Part shown: in pieces, positions 54,117-64,000 of the stretch
How the letters are laid out: each line of letters opens with the position of its first letter
Numbering within the stretch: the stretch's first letter is position 1
DNA from: Massospora cicadina
Lineage: Eukaryota; Entomophthoromycota; Entomophthoromycetes; Entomophthorales; Entomophthoraceae
Direction: 5' to 3'
Assembly: GCA_022478985.1 (NCBI GenBank)
Contig: JAKSZP010008058.1
Coordinates: 91,419 to 155,418 of the forward strand
DNA length: 64,000 nt
Position numbers and translations under genes: made by a program
Notes under the pieces: model-generated
What the model saw: the letters and a program-made list of their open reading frames with translations, nothing else
Told to the model about the DNA's origin: nothing
Database searches by the model: none

Positions 54117-57100
54117 GGACGTTGAATATTGCCGGACTCAAGGCCTCACCGTCCTGGGCTAGGAAACTGAGTTTTTTACAACAAAAATTACCCGTGGATA
54201 TCCTGGCCATCCAGGAGTCCCACTGTCCACAAGGTTCTGAGGAGGCTTAGAAATCCATGCTCCTACCATCCCTATCCTTTTGGTCAGAGCACTGTGGGGT
54301 GCTAGTTTTGAGAGACAATATCTTAAAATTTTTATCATCAGAAACATTCCTAAATGGCTAAGTTCTCATTGTCACTTTCTCATGGGCTGACGTAGCGCAT
54401 GCAATCATCAATATCTATTCCCCAACCTGTGCATGAGAACGTCAGGAATTTTCTTGTCAGTCAAATCCCTCCTGTTACCCCCAGACCCTTTCATAGTTGG
54501 CAATATGAACTGTTAGCTAAACACACCCACGGACTGTTGGTCTTCCTCCTCTCACACCCCCCAGGGTCATGTAGAACTTCGCGTTCTAAAGGTCACACTA
54601 GGTTAATGGATGCACTGCCGTGGCAAGCCCCACTGCTCAAAAACATGACATGACCCCACATCCACAACGGCCAATTAAGGTCCATGACCCGCATATACCT
54701 TATCTTTACTCCGGCGAAATTCCAACCTCACATTTCCCACTTCCAAACAATGAAAATTGAATTCTTCGACCACCAGCTGGTCTCAGTAACCTACCACCTA
54801 CCTGTCACAGTGGCTAAGGCCCCACATTAATGAAAACTCCGCCCTCCTGAACTTGCGTTGCCATGATTTTTCACTTGATTGGGATCAGCAACTTTGGCAA
54901 AAGAGTTTATTACACCGTTTTGCGCGGACCCCATCTCCACATGGGCAACCTTCAAAGAGGATACCATCCGCCACTCTCACCACCTCTCCTCCTGACGCTC
55001 ATAAGCCACATCAGCTGTCATCTCACGCGCTCTGACGGAGTTGGCACACCTGGAGTCCAATATCCCAGCCACAGGATACAGCCCTGCATGGGGCCAGAAG
55101 TGGGCGGAGGCAGAAGCCCACCTCAACGCGCTCAAAAGGCAACACAAACTTTGGTATGTGTTCAGTACAGGGCCAAACGCATTACAAAGGGTGACAAGTG
55201 CACCGCATATTTTTTTAAAAAATTTTGCACCACGCCAGAGCGTGGCCTGCACACAGGTGTGAAGATCGGATGATTCCATCGCGGATATGCCAGCCAAAGT
55301 GGCAATCAAAACACAAAAGTATTACTCCAAGTTATACCAATATGATCCAATTTAGCCAGCTGAAGTGGCAGAATTTCTCAACTGAACCCAATTCTGCACC
55401 GTTTCCTGATACCCAGAAATAATAAATTTGATTACTCCAAACAAATTATGGACGGCCATCCGCGGTGCACCAAACTGGAAATGCCCAGGCCCAGATGGCA
55501 TTCCATATGAATTCTATAAAAAAGTACTTCAAATATATATCCCCGCTACTGCTTGCCTCGCTTAACTAGAGCCTTCTGGAAACGCGCCTCCTACCAGGAG
55601 GACAAGAGGCCTTCACTGTCACACTCTTCAAGAAAGGGGACAAGCTAGATTTAGCCAATTGGCGCCCCATTTCTTTAACTAACATGGATACAAAAATTTT
55701 AACAAAAATCATGGCTAACCGTTTAGGGATTGTAGCATCTGCCACCATCTCCCCAGAACAATTTGGCTTTATACCCAGAAGGTCAGTTTTGGAATAACGT
55801 GCACTATGTGGCTAATGCATGCCAGTCCACAGCCTCTGGGGCACTTGTATTCTTGGACCAACAGAAGGCCTATGATAGAGTAAACTGGGAATACCTCAGG
55901 GCCTGCCTCCATCAATTCCGCTTACCCCCTCGCTTCATCAACTGGGTGATGCTGCTCACGGAATCTGCAACAATGGCAGTACGTGGCCCTGGCTTCCTAA
56001 CGGAAGTAGTCCACCCTCAAAGGGGCTTGCAACAAGGGGACCCCTTTAGCCCACTGTTATACAACTTCAGCCTTGACTTACTACTTCGAAAAGTTGCTGC
56101 ACAACTTACTGGGGTCCATGTGCCAGGCCAAGCCCCAGTCAAGATGATGGCGTTTGTAGATGACTGTGTGGTTGGGGTGTCTAATAATAAAGATGCACGC
56201 GCACTTGAAGATCTCATCCAGGAGTATTCCCGGGTAACTAATGCTGCACTGAACGCTTCTAAAACTGAAATCATCCTCCTTGGTCAGTATCAAACCTGCA
56301 GGGCCCCAGCGACCAGTGCCCAGCCCAGCCCATCTGCTCGCACACGTGCTCGCCCTCCCAGCTCACCCCACACCGCCTCGCTGGTGCTCCCCTTCATGCC
56401 ACGCCCTACCATAGGGCCAGTCCGCCATCTGGGCGTGTGGGTGGAGGCAGGCGGGTACACATCATCAGTAATGGAGAGTCATATTCTAGACAACGTGACG
56501 AAGCGCATCGCCTTCCTCAGAGACCACCCTACTTCCCTTACTGGCAGGGTTGTTTTAGCTAACTCTATGCTCCTCTCCAAAGTCTTATTTGGAGCCCACG
56601 CCATCCCCTTCTCCCCAAGCTTTTTCAAATCCTTGTTTGCCCTGCTGCAAGGATGGCTTTGGTCAGGCCGCCCTCCACCAGTACGGCTAGAGGTCATGTT
56701 TGGCCCTCATCATCATGGAGGCATGGGCCTGCTTGACTTCAAAGCTTACGCTGCCAAGATCCTGGGCACCTGGATTGTGGCCGTCACCGCCCTTACGCTC
56801 CCCTCCCAACTCTGGTCCCGCGCAGCCTGCTCCAACTTCTCCCGCGCCTTGGGCCTTAACAATCCATAGAACCCTCACTCCCTGATGAGGTACCTGGCTT
56901 CACACCCATCAGCCACAGGTCCTCACGGGACTAAAACCCATTACAAACGAATCCTCCTCTCCATGCGGAGCGCTGAGTGGAGAATTCATATTAGCAGACA
57001 CACAGCCCAGAGAGGCCGCCCCTATCCTCAGTTCGCACAAGAGGTACAGGGGCTACCCATCCAAGATGGCGTGATCCCCACACGATCCCATGTCCTATCC

Positions 57101-57721
57101 AGGGTGGACTACCTGGACATGATGGACATCCCATACTCCATTGAGACCCAAAAAACTATCTGGAAATACGCACACCATCCTCTGTTGCAGCCTCAAATCT
57201 GTTCCCATGTGTGGCGCTGCCTGAGGCGGGTGTACCATATGGCTGAGCGCTCTAACGCTTTACACTCATCCTGTGTCATGTGCAGCCAGTATGGAACGCT
57301 GTTCCACCGCCTGTAGAAGTGCCCCACCTCTAAAGTGATATGGCGCGAAGTTCAACGTCTGCTGGGCCAGGAGCAAACACATCCCTTAAGTCTGTTAAGA
57401 GATATGTTTGCTTTATCAATGGCCTCCCCCCTTCCACCCTCCCTCCATGCTCTGGTGGTTGCAATCGCCATGTGGACTATCCACATAATTGTCTTGGATG
57501 CCATCACAGGCTCCACCCCCACCCTCTCAGAAGCTGTCCACAGATTCCGGTCTCATTTGGTGGACCACTTTCAGGCGTTGATGTTTGAATACCTCAAACT
57601 GTGTTGTCAACAGCTGGTCTCCTCCTGGTTCCCAGCTTGGTTCATCAAATCGGACCCTTTTCTCCACACGTGTTCAATTGTGGCTACGGCCCCTTCACAC
57701 GTTCCCTCCCCTTCCCCATAG
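54095..57721 (+). pseudogene. Tad-B3 ORF2: APE endonuclease, reverse transcriptase, zinc region
   Basis: Starts MGETFTLGTLNIAGLKA. Endonuclease: AIQESHCPQG near 54210-54240, then decayed NIYSPTCA, VGNMN (the Asp of the GDxN motif changed) near 54497 and FFDHQLVS near 54765-54785. RT: GPDGIPYEFY near 55485-55520, LANWRPISLTNMDTKILTK near 55655-55710, and a 368-codon frame 55763-56869 with DQQKAYDRVNWEYL, RGLQQGDPFSPLLYNFSLD and the active-site box FVDD at 56153-56164 (Tad-B2 has FADD). The C-terminal zinc region SSCVMCSQYGTLFHRL*KC near 57269-57325 has a stop. It ends at TAG 57719-57721. Confidence 0.88.
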
Positions 57722-57808
57722 TGGCGTTCCCGCTGGCAACAAGAGATAGCATCGCTTCTCTGGGGTGCCTTCCCTGTTACTAAGTTTTGTCTCTTTCAGG
57801 TCAAATTC

Positions 57809-57837
57809 AGAAGTGTCCGTCCCATGGTCAGCCTTCC
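57809..57837 (+). other. 3'-terminal RNA hairpin of Tad-B3
   Basis: AGAAG pairs with CTTCC (4 of 5) around the 19-nt loop TGTCCGTCCCATGGTCAGC. An AT-rich tail to the TSD follows. Confidence 0.75.
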
Positions 57838-57949
57838 TCATAATATATTTAATTTAATGTAACTAATTGGTTCAGACAAAACGCCCAAATGAGCGAATTG
57901 AGTGAAACACTTCAAACAAAACATGCAACCAGGTGGGCAGCGGAAACTG

Positions 57950-59640
57950 CTTATCCCTCCATGGCAGAAGGGAAGGGGGGATTGGGGGGCACATCTTTGG
58001 CAGCAGCTTCCTCCTCCCAGAGTAGGGTATATGTCAAGGCAGACAGTAAGGGCGTCGGGGCATTGGTGGCATGTGGTTCAATATTGCTAATAATTGGTAT
58101 TTCATGAAAATTGCCATCTAGGAAAATGGCACTGATATATTTGGGTAAAGCTTTAACAGATTTAATGCTGGTGTCTGGGAGTTTAACAAACGTGGCAATA
58201 TTGATTTAATAATCTTAGCTTTCAGATTCCATACTACAGTTACCACGTTCTGATTAGCATCATTAACATTTTTGTGTAACTACTTCACTGTGATTTTACT
58301 CTTTTAAGTAAGATTTTTCGTAGATAACAGGATGTAGAATTCCTCCTGTGAGCATCGCCACTGATTTGGCGACAGATTTACAAAGGGGATGACAATCTGG
58401 TTTTCCAGCTGCTTCAACTGCAAGCTGGTGATCACTGCAAAATGATTCAGCATTTGGCTGTGGGGTATATAGTTGGGGGGTATTTGGCGTCCCATTCTGC
58501 ATTAATGAACCACTTGATTTGCAGAGATGGTTCTTCAATGAGCTTACCTGATTCGTCAATTTCAGACAATATCTCCCATGGGTTATGGTTGAATTGAATT
58601 GGGGAATTGGCGTACAGTTGAGGTTTGGTTGATTTGTTGGAGAAAGCATGGGATCAAACAGGGGTCCAATCTGATGCTTGATTAGAGGAATCATGTGTGG
58701 CATTGGGGCGAGGAGGATGCTGATTGGTGGCTGCAGGTGCAGCTGCAGTTTCAGGTTTTGGGGGAGGGGGAGGTAGGATCATACCCCATGCCAGAACTTG
58801 TATGGGGTGGGCGGCGGATTGGAGTTTGCAGATGAGTAGTCCAATCCATTGGAAGTGGGTAAGGAGGGGCACTTGCGTTTTGAGTGGTCCAACTCAAAAC
58901 GTGATGGACATATCATCCACCCGCCCTTGATGTGGGCCCAAAACAGATGGTCAGGTGCTGAAGGAATAATGGTGTGAGGGGGAATTGACATGGCTATTTT
59001 ACTAAATTCAGGGCTGATCATGGCATACACCTGAGGCCCAGCGAGTCATGTGGCCCCATTTGGGACCACAAATTGTAAGATGGGGGAAAAATCCATAGGC
59101 TGCCAAACTGTCCATCAGCTCCTGGTGGAGCACTGCAGGGGGGAGGTGGGTGGGCAAACCAGCAAACTGACCACCAAAATGGTGTCCACTGGGAGCCAGG
59201 TCCAAGTTGTGGGGATAGGGGTGCTCTGGAATACCAGGGGCACATTTGCTGCTATGGCGGCGTCAGCTTCACAGGTGAAGCTGAGGTCAAAATATTTCTT
59301 ATAGGGGCGGAAATCTATGAATCTGGCAGGTGTCATCACCGCCTGTGCCATTTTGAAACAAGCTTGGTCATGGTATGGGAATAGTTTCCCATAGTCGACC
59401 CTTAGGTCATAGTGCATGTTGCTCTGGGGGAGCACCAGGGGCAGCAAGGTACTGCTTGGGTATGAGGGAGCTGGGAATCAAGATCCTTTGGAGGAACAAA
59501 TCGTCCCATGGGTTTGGAATGACTGGGTGAGCCAGTCTGAGCGCGTTTTCCTTCCAGATGGAAAATGGTGGGGGGGGAGTTTCACTGCTGCCACACACTG
59601 TATCAGCCAGCGGAGAATCTGAGGACATTGGAGTGAAACT
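57950..59640 (-). pseudogene. GL-A3 ORF1: RRM/CCHC gag-like protein
   Basis: Open pieces in order: MSSDSPLADTVCGSSE start region at 59628; first RRM-like unit near 59260-59450 (VDYGKLFPYHDQ, then FIDFRPYKKYFDLSFTCEAD); second near 59050-59215 (FAGLPTHLPPAVLHQELM, DSLAAYGF); knuckle near 58870-58915 reading CPSRFELDHSKRKC, where the second Cys has become Arg; a Pro-rich spacer (ILPPPPPKPETAAAPAATNQ); and a C-terminal domain at 58296-58703 with RxINAEWDAKYPP-like and ESFCSDHQLAVEA motifs. The acidic tail EEEAAAKDVPPNPP ends without its TGA (TGG instead). Unlike Tad-B, nothing follows but the 3' UTR. Confidence 0.8.
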
Positions 59641-60099
59641 AAAACGGACAATAAAAATTTACTTTCTTATTAATTTGTGTAATTTTCTTGGAAAGTTACA
59701 CTGAGCGGAAAGAGAGCAATTTTCCCAATGTCAACCCACCATAATTACTTATACATAAGTACTTAAATGAGCTATCTCTTACTTATATTTTATATACTTA
59801 TAATGTATCTAAGATCACAAGGTTCTATATAAATGTTTCTCATTTCTCTAATGGTAAATGAATTTAGAAATTACTTTTTAAATAGAGATTATATGATAAC
59901 AACTAACAAAATTTTAAGTATCTTCTGCTATATATATATAAAGTTCAACTTCTTCTGGTCTACTCTCTCTCAATTCACTCACTTTTGGTTGGATCATAGT
60001 TTAAGATTTAGTAAAAACAGTACCACTCATCGTTGCCCTATTCAAGTTTCCTATGTTAATGCGTTTGACTCCCGCTGCCCTCATGTGGGGCAGTGGTGC

Positions 60100-61720
60100 G
60101 CCACCTCCTAATGTTTTTTTGGCCATTTCTAAAACGTTCTTGGGCTGGATTGGCTAGCCCTCTTAATTCTTCAGCATGCTATGTCCTGCCTAAGAACTTA
60201 GCCTTACAACTCACCTGAACCCAGGCGGTGCCATGCTGCCCCCTTGTGCTCCCCTGGAGTAACATGAAATTTGGCCTTTAGGTTGAATATGGCAAGTTGT
60301 TCCCCTATTCAGATAAAGCAACTATTGAATTAGCCATGCTGTTATTCAGCCTGCAGGCTTCATTGACTTCCATCCATTCAAGAGATATTTTGATCTTGGC
60401 TTCTCAAGTGAAGATGATGCTGCAGTAGCAGCTACTATCCCCCTGGTGTTCCAGGGCACCCTTCTCTCAACTACTCGTACCCAGTTGCCCACTTATACCA
60501 CTCTTATGGTTCAGTTTGCAGGCCTCCCTACCCACCTAACACCCGAAACTTTAATTAAAGAAATTATTGCTGGATTATCACAATATGGTTTTGATCCCAT
60601 GGTATCATTTGTAGTTCCCAATGGAGCCACTCACTTCGCAGGCCCTCACGCCTTCATGAATATTCATCCAGTATCAACAGAAATAGCCTTCTCAATCCCC
60701 CTTGCACCATTATCTCCTCTGCCCCAGACCATCCTTTTTGGGCTTGAGTGGATGGAGGGCGCACCATTTGCCCTACCTGTTTCAAACTGAGCCATTTAAA
60801 ATGGCGCTGCCCCTCCATCTCATGAGCCATGGCATCCACATCTGACTCTTTGCACGATGATCCCATAGCCAATCCAATAACATTTTTTGAATGGGGCACT
60901 ACCCTTCCCCCTCCCCCAAAGTGGTAGCCACAGCAACCACTGAATCAACCCAACCAAAAATTACCTTAAGGAACCTCTTCTCTTGAACCCACCAATCAGG
61001 AGCCAGAATGGACTAAAGTAAATTCTAAACCATCCTCCCAGCCAAATGCAACAGGTAAGCATATGCAAATAACCAAATAAAATTCAATAAAATCCATGGG
61101 ATTATTTGGTTGAGGTTGATGAATCAGGTGAGCTTAACCCCAAATCCAAATGGCTGGGCCCCCTCCATTTGAAATGTACCTCAATACTGATTATGTGGCC
61201 CAATTCCCAAAGCGTCATTATGCGCCTCACCCTGATGCCACCCCATTCAAAAGTGACCACCAACAAGCTGAAGAGGCAGTTGCCTCTCCCAAATGTCACC
61301 TAACCTGTAAAGCCATTGCAAAATCACTTGCAGTACTGGCTACGGTCCTGCCACCTCCTATACTACCTAGTACCATGCTTTAAAACAGAAAAAATACCAT
61401 CTCCAATACTATCAGGCGGCAAATTTAGCAGTTCAAAAAGTTGTGGCAGTTGCAAAGTTCAGCCCAAAGACCTGCATTACCCATAACAACCTTTCAACCA
61501 TCGCCATCCTACCTAAAGTACTCCTTGAGGCGGAAAAAGCACTTGCAGACTATGTTTCCACCCTCCTCATCACACACATTGAGTTAAAAGCCCCTTTGTT
61601 CTTGACCCGTATTTTCATGAGGTGCCCACACCAATGCTATCAGCTTTGTGCCACTACATGTCCACAACAGATGAGGAAGAAGAGCCTCCTGAGTCCCTTC
61701 ACCCACCACCAATGATGGAT
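60100..61720 (+). pseudogene. GL-A4 ORF1: RRM/CCHC gag-like protein
   Basis: First RRM-like unit: VEYGKLFPYSDKATIELA near 60285-60340 and GFIDFHPFKRYFDLGFSSED near 60357-60418. Second: the open frame 60446-60790 with MVQFAGLPTHLTPETLIKEI, AGLSQYGFDPMVSFVVPNG. The knuckle CPTCFKLSHLKWRC (CX2CX4HX4C, all four ligands present) at about 60770-60815 lies one frame away, so an indel separates it from the RRM frame. The C-terminal domain and a TDEEEEPPE acidic tail end near 61720. The start is uncertain because the N-terminal part near 60100-60280 is frameshifted. Confidence 0.8.
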
Positions 61721-61842
61721 AGCAGTTTCCGCTTCCAACTTGGTTGGTGTGTTTTGTTTGAATTTTGTGTCAGTTCAAGTGGATCTTTCTGTCTCGTTTC
61801 AACTTTATTTTTTAATTTTAAGTTTTAGCACATTTGAGAATC

Positions 61843-61871
61843 AGTAATGTCTGTCCCCTGGTCAGCTTGCC
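61843..61871 (+). other. 3'-terminal RNA hairpin of GL-A4
   Basis: AGTAA pairs with TTGCC (3 Watson-Crick pairs, 1 U-G) around the 19-nt loop TGTCTGTCCCCTGGTCAGC. CTAAATAAAAA follows. Confidence 0.7.
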
Positions 61872-61902
61872 TTGGCTAAATAAAAACTTTTTCTGGTATA
61901 CT

Positions 61903-64000
61903 TGGAAATGGCCAAATATTTAATATAACCCTTAAAATAGTCACCCTAAGAGTATTAACGCATTAATTTTTATTTTACAGTATGCATGTAAGGGTGTGAT
62001 CTGACATCATGTTATGAAGGCTAGTCCAACGCTCATGCGCATCTTTAGAGATATAGCTGAGAAAGTTTAAAATAGTTTTCTTATGCAAGGATTCTAATAC
62101 CTAGGAGAGCATCTATAGTGCACATAGCTTAACTTTTTCAATGACTTGTAGGATAAACCTTCAGTGGAGAGAAAAGGGAATATTAATACACATTGAATCC
62201 ACCCTGTAAAAATTTATGGGTTTGGTTAATATTGGCAACTAACCCCTATAAACTTATTACTTACACAGGTTTGGTTCTTGTGCAATTTGTCTGCGTTGTA
62301 TTGTGATTGATATAATCAGTTATTAATATTATGACAGCTAAAATCTGTAGTTGAATGGAATTCTTAAATCTCAGCCCAACGCTCAGCCAGTATTTTTACT
62401 TAAAATACTTGAGATGTCTCAAAATAGGGATTCGTTCCCTTGTACTGTCTAACCTAATCTTCTCTGAGATTCCCTGATGACAGTTTCTCCAGTTTGACAC
62501 ACAGTCAGCAGCAATTCCAGATTTGTTTCTGCTTCTCTGGATCCCTGCTCAGATCCTTACTATTCTTCTTAAATAGTCTCCCAATTATTGCACACAGCAA
62601 TAGTATCCTTAAGAAAGAATATAACAATTGAAAGCTGATAAAGTTTATTACTTAAACTATATACTGGATGAAAACTATAGAACTCTAAACTATAGAACTA
62701 TATAACTTTTTTATTATAAGTGAATTCTAGGGAATTTATAGTGGGGATTCAGTCATATAACCCTTTATTGAAACCTCTTCAATGAAACGGCAGCCAATAC
62801 TGTTGAATCACCCATCCTCATCTTGGCATTGATGGTCTTCCCCATCCTGGCTAGGATTCTGTCATTGGACATCCTTAAGACCTAGAATAGAAAGAGTCAG
62901 AAAATGTGTCCCTGACGTTTTTCTCTCGATCCAAGTGAACCAACCATATTTGGCTAGCGACCTGCTTAGGTAATAGAACTTGTTACCTACTAAGACAGGT
63001 CATAAACCAACTAATTGATTTGCTAGTTGCAGGCGGCATCACTCGCCTTTCAACTTACTACTTACATTCTTAATCAGTTGGTGATGAAACCCAACTGATC
63101 TCAATCAGTACTCCTAATAGTTAATCACTATCAGATGCCCTAATTTCATCAGCAACTCTGCCCAACAAGATATTAAGCATTCATCAGGATTGATCCCTGA
63201 CAGATCTGACCTGGAGAATATTTTAAAATCCCCCAAACATAGCTACTCCAAAATCAGGGTCAACTGATTTCCAATTCACCTCATATTAGGGAATTATCCC
63301 CTAGGGATTCCTGGTAATCTAGCAGGCTGGGAATATGGGAAAAAATTCCAACATGCCCCTAGGGACAGACTCACTGCAGACAAGTTGAGACATCAGTTCT
63401 TGGTGATTGGTGACTTGGCACTAGTTTGTAGGGTCAAGAGCCCCCATTAGCTTGGGTTACAATGTGGTTATCATAATGTTAATAGGGGTTATATCAATGT
63501 TTGTCACCAGTTAAAAATAATTACTGGGATTATCTTGGTTCTGTCACAGGAACCAGTTACAACAGTTGTTGACAATGAACACTATAACACCTTAAGCCAG
63601 TGCCATAGAAGCATGACCAACTCATTTTTTTAGTACTAGATGGTCCCAACCCAAGGGGGGTGACCAACTCATTTTAGTTGATTTGAAAGTTCCTATTGTT
63701 ATTTACATACAATGAGTTGATATTAAATAGTAAAATTCTTTAAACTCAATTTAAAGAAAGACCCATTACCCTTTTGATTTATTTTACTTTATATATAATG
63801 TAGGTCAGGTAAATTGAGGTAAATAATGACTTAACGTTGCATAAATAATTCAGTCAAAGAACAATCTAATATTATAAAACTTGATGAGAAAATGTTTAAT
63901 TAAACGGTAAAGAATCTATAGCTAGATCATAGAGCTGATAGTAAGAGCAAATATGAACAAATGTGAGTAAGATTTAACTTAGTGCCCTTCCCCATCAGGG
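61903..64000. other. AT-rich region without a recognisable gene
   Basis: No coding domain seen. 62440-63360 is less AT-rich. At 63353, read on the minus strand, TGTTGGAATTTT follows AGGGGCA, which looks like an LTR start after a polypurine tract, but I found no second LTR, no matching end and no pol sequence. Contains micro-insertion M3. Confidence 0.4.
63614..63675 (-). mobile_element. Micro-insertion M3: 32-bp retrotransposon tail with 15-bp TSD
   Basis: TGACCAACTCATTTT at 63614-63628 is repeated exactly at 63661-63675. The 32-bp insert (63629-63660), read on the minus strand, starts CCCCCCTTGGGTTGGG and ends CCATCTAGTACTAAA. It is the longest of the three and shows the bases upstream of the shared terminus, which resemble the tails of GL-A5 and GL-A6. 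Confidence 0.85.

Larger units (their letters stand above)
52566..57870 (+). mobile_element. Tad-B3: full-length Tad1-like LINE with perfect 16-bp TSD, inside GL-A3
   Basis: TAATGTAACTAATTGG at 52566-52581 and 57855-57870 is identical. The body 52582-57854 starts AACAACTTTTCTCTCTC and carries a ~100-bp leader, ORF1 (ATG 52679), ORF2 (ATG 54095, overlapping ORF1 by 22 nt), a short 3' UTR, the hairpin (57809-57837) and an AT-rich tail. Flanks on both sides are GL-A3, whose sequence is continuous once this element is removed. Confidence 0.96.
52486..59731 (-). mobile_element. GL-A3: full-length ORF1-only element with TSD, split by Tad-B3
   Basis: Without the nested LINE this is about 1.93 kb. 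The outer TSD is AATTTTTCCGATGT (52486-52499) and AATTTTCCCAATGT (59718-59731), 12 of 14 matching. The 5' terminus (minus) is GCTCTCTTTCCGCTCAG from 59717. The 3' end with the hairpin was displaced to 52500-52565 when Tad-B3 inserted at TAATGTAACTAATTGG. ORF1 is the only coding region. Confidence 0.9.
59949..61902 (+). mobile_element. GL-A4: full-length ORF1-only element with TSD
   Basis: CTTCTTCTGGTCTACT (59949-59964) and CTTTTTCTGGTATACT (61887-61902) match at 14 of 16. The body 59965-61886 (1922 bp) starts CTCTCTCAATTCACTCA, like the other 5' ends, and finishes with the hairpin and an AAATAAAAA tail. Head-to-head with GL-A3, 217 bp apart. The most diverged of the hairpin-tailed copies, so probably the oldest. 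Confidence 0.88.

Noticed and set aside
62440..63353. A Copia-type LTR starting TGTTGGAATTTT on the minus strand at 63353
   Set aside because: It has a plausible start and an adjacent purine run, but no second LTR, no matching end or TSD, and no pol sequence on the right.
1..64000. Host protein genes, tRNA or rRNA genes, CRISPR arrays
   Set aside because: No open frame with recognisable host domains, no cloverleaf-like or rRNA sequence and no spaced short repeats were noticed. All recognisable coding sequence belongs to retroelements.
1..64000. RIP (repeat-induced point mutation) as the cause of decay
   Set aside because: Individual G-to-A changes are seen (for example YLND), but indels are very common and dinucleotide bias cannot be judged without counting, so it is not claimed.

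Overview
The window is eukaryotic and almost entirely made of decayed, nested retrotransposons. I see no intact host gene, rRNA, tRNA or CRISPR array. The element types point to a fungus: Tad1-like LINEs with an RRM/CCHC ORF1 and an APE endonuclease-RT ORF2, Ty3/gypsy elements, and a chromodomain integrase. The AT-rich, repeat-bloated background would suit a large basidiomycete genome such as a rust, but the sequence does not settle the species. Family names below are provisional and mine.

Layout. 1-582: 5' part of a minus-strand LINE (Tad-B0). 590-~13330: a Ty3/gypsy element (Gyp-X) split by GL-A1 (3034-4950) and by LINE Tad-B1 (6837-12096, minus). 14284-16070: GL-A5 (minus). 16082-19640: a deleted chromovirus (Gyp-Chr). 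20015-20369: the truncated stub GL-A6. 21430-~36250: a gag-type LTR family (LTR-H). Its first unit is hit by GL-A2 (22936-23917). Its middle LTR is hit by LINE Tad-C (~24706-35245, minus), which is itself hit by LINE Tad-B2 (29922-35187, minus). 36.4-40.6 kb: AT-rich, no recognisable gene. 40628-51863: a complete-layout gypsy element (Gyp-Y, minus) whose 3' LTR was split by a gag-only LTR element (LTR-G, 41049-45517). 52500-59717: GL-A3 (minus), split by LINE Tad-B3 (52582-57854). 59965-61886: GL-A4. 61.9-64 kb: AT-rich.

How the parts work together. The GL-A elements encode only a LINE-type ORF1 (two RRM-like segments, a CCHC knuckle, an acidic Pro-rich tail) and no endonuclease or reverse transcriptase. 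Yet they end in the same 3' structure as the complete Tad-B LINEs: a 5-bp stem around a 19-nt loop, followed at once by an AATAAA-like tail. The stem is RGTAA/TTACC in GL-A and RGAAG/CTTCC in Tad-B, so two base pairs covary while loop length and most loop bases are kept. I read GL-A as a HAL1-like parasite that is copied in trans by Tad-B machinery recognising this hairpin. Tad-C has the same 5+19+5 geometry with unrelated bases. GL-A5 and GL-A6 carry the same kind of body with a different tail, and three 16-32 bp micro-insertions with perfect 13-16 bp target-site duplications (TSDs) consist only of a related tail.

Almost every reading frame is broken, and key catalytic residues are lost in places: YLND for YxDD in the Gyp-Y RT, and Lys for the catalytic Glu in the Gyp-Chr integrase. 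Nested order and TSDs give a relative history: LTR-H before Tad-C before Tad-B2; Gyp-Y before LTR-G; GL-A3 before Tad-B3; Gyp-X before GL-A1 and Tad-B1.
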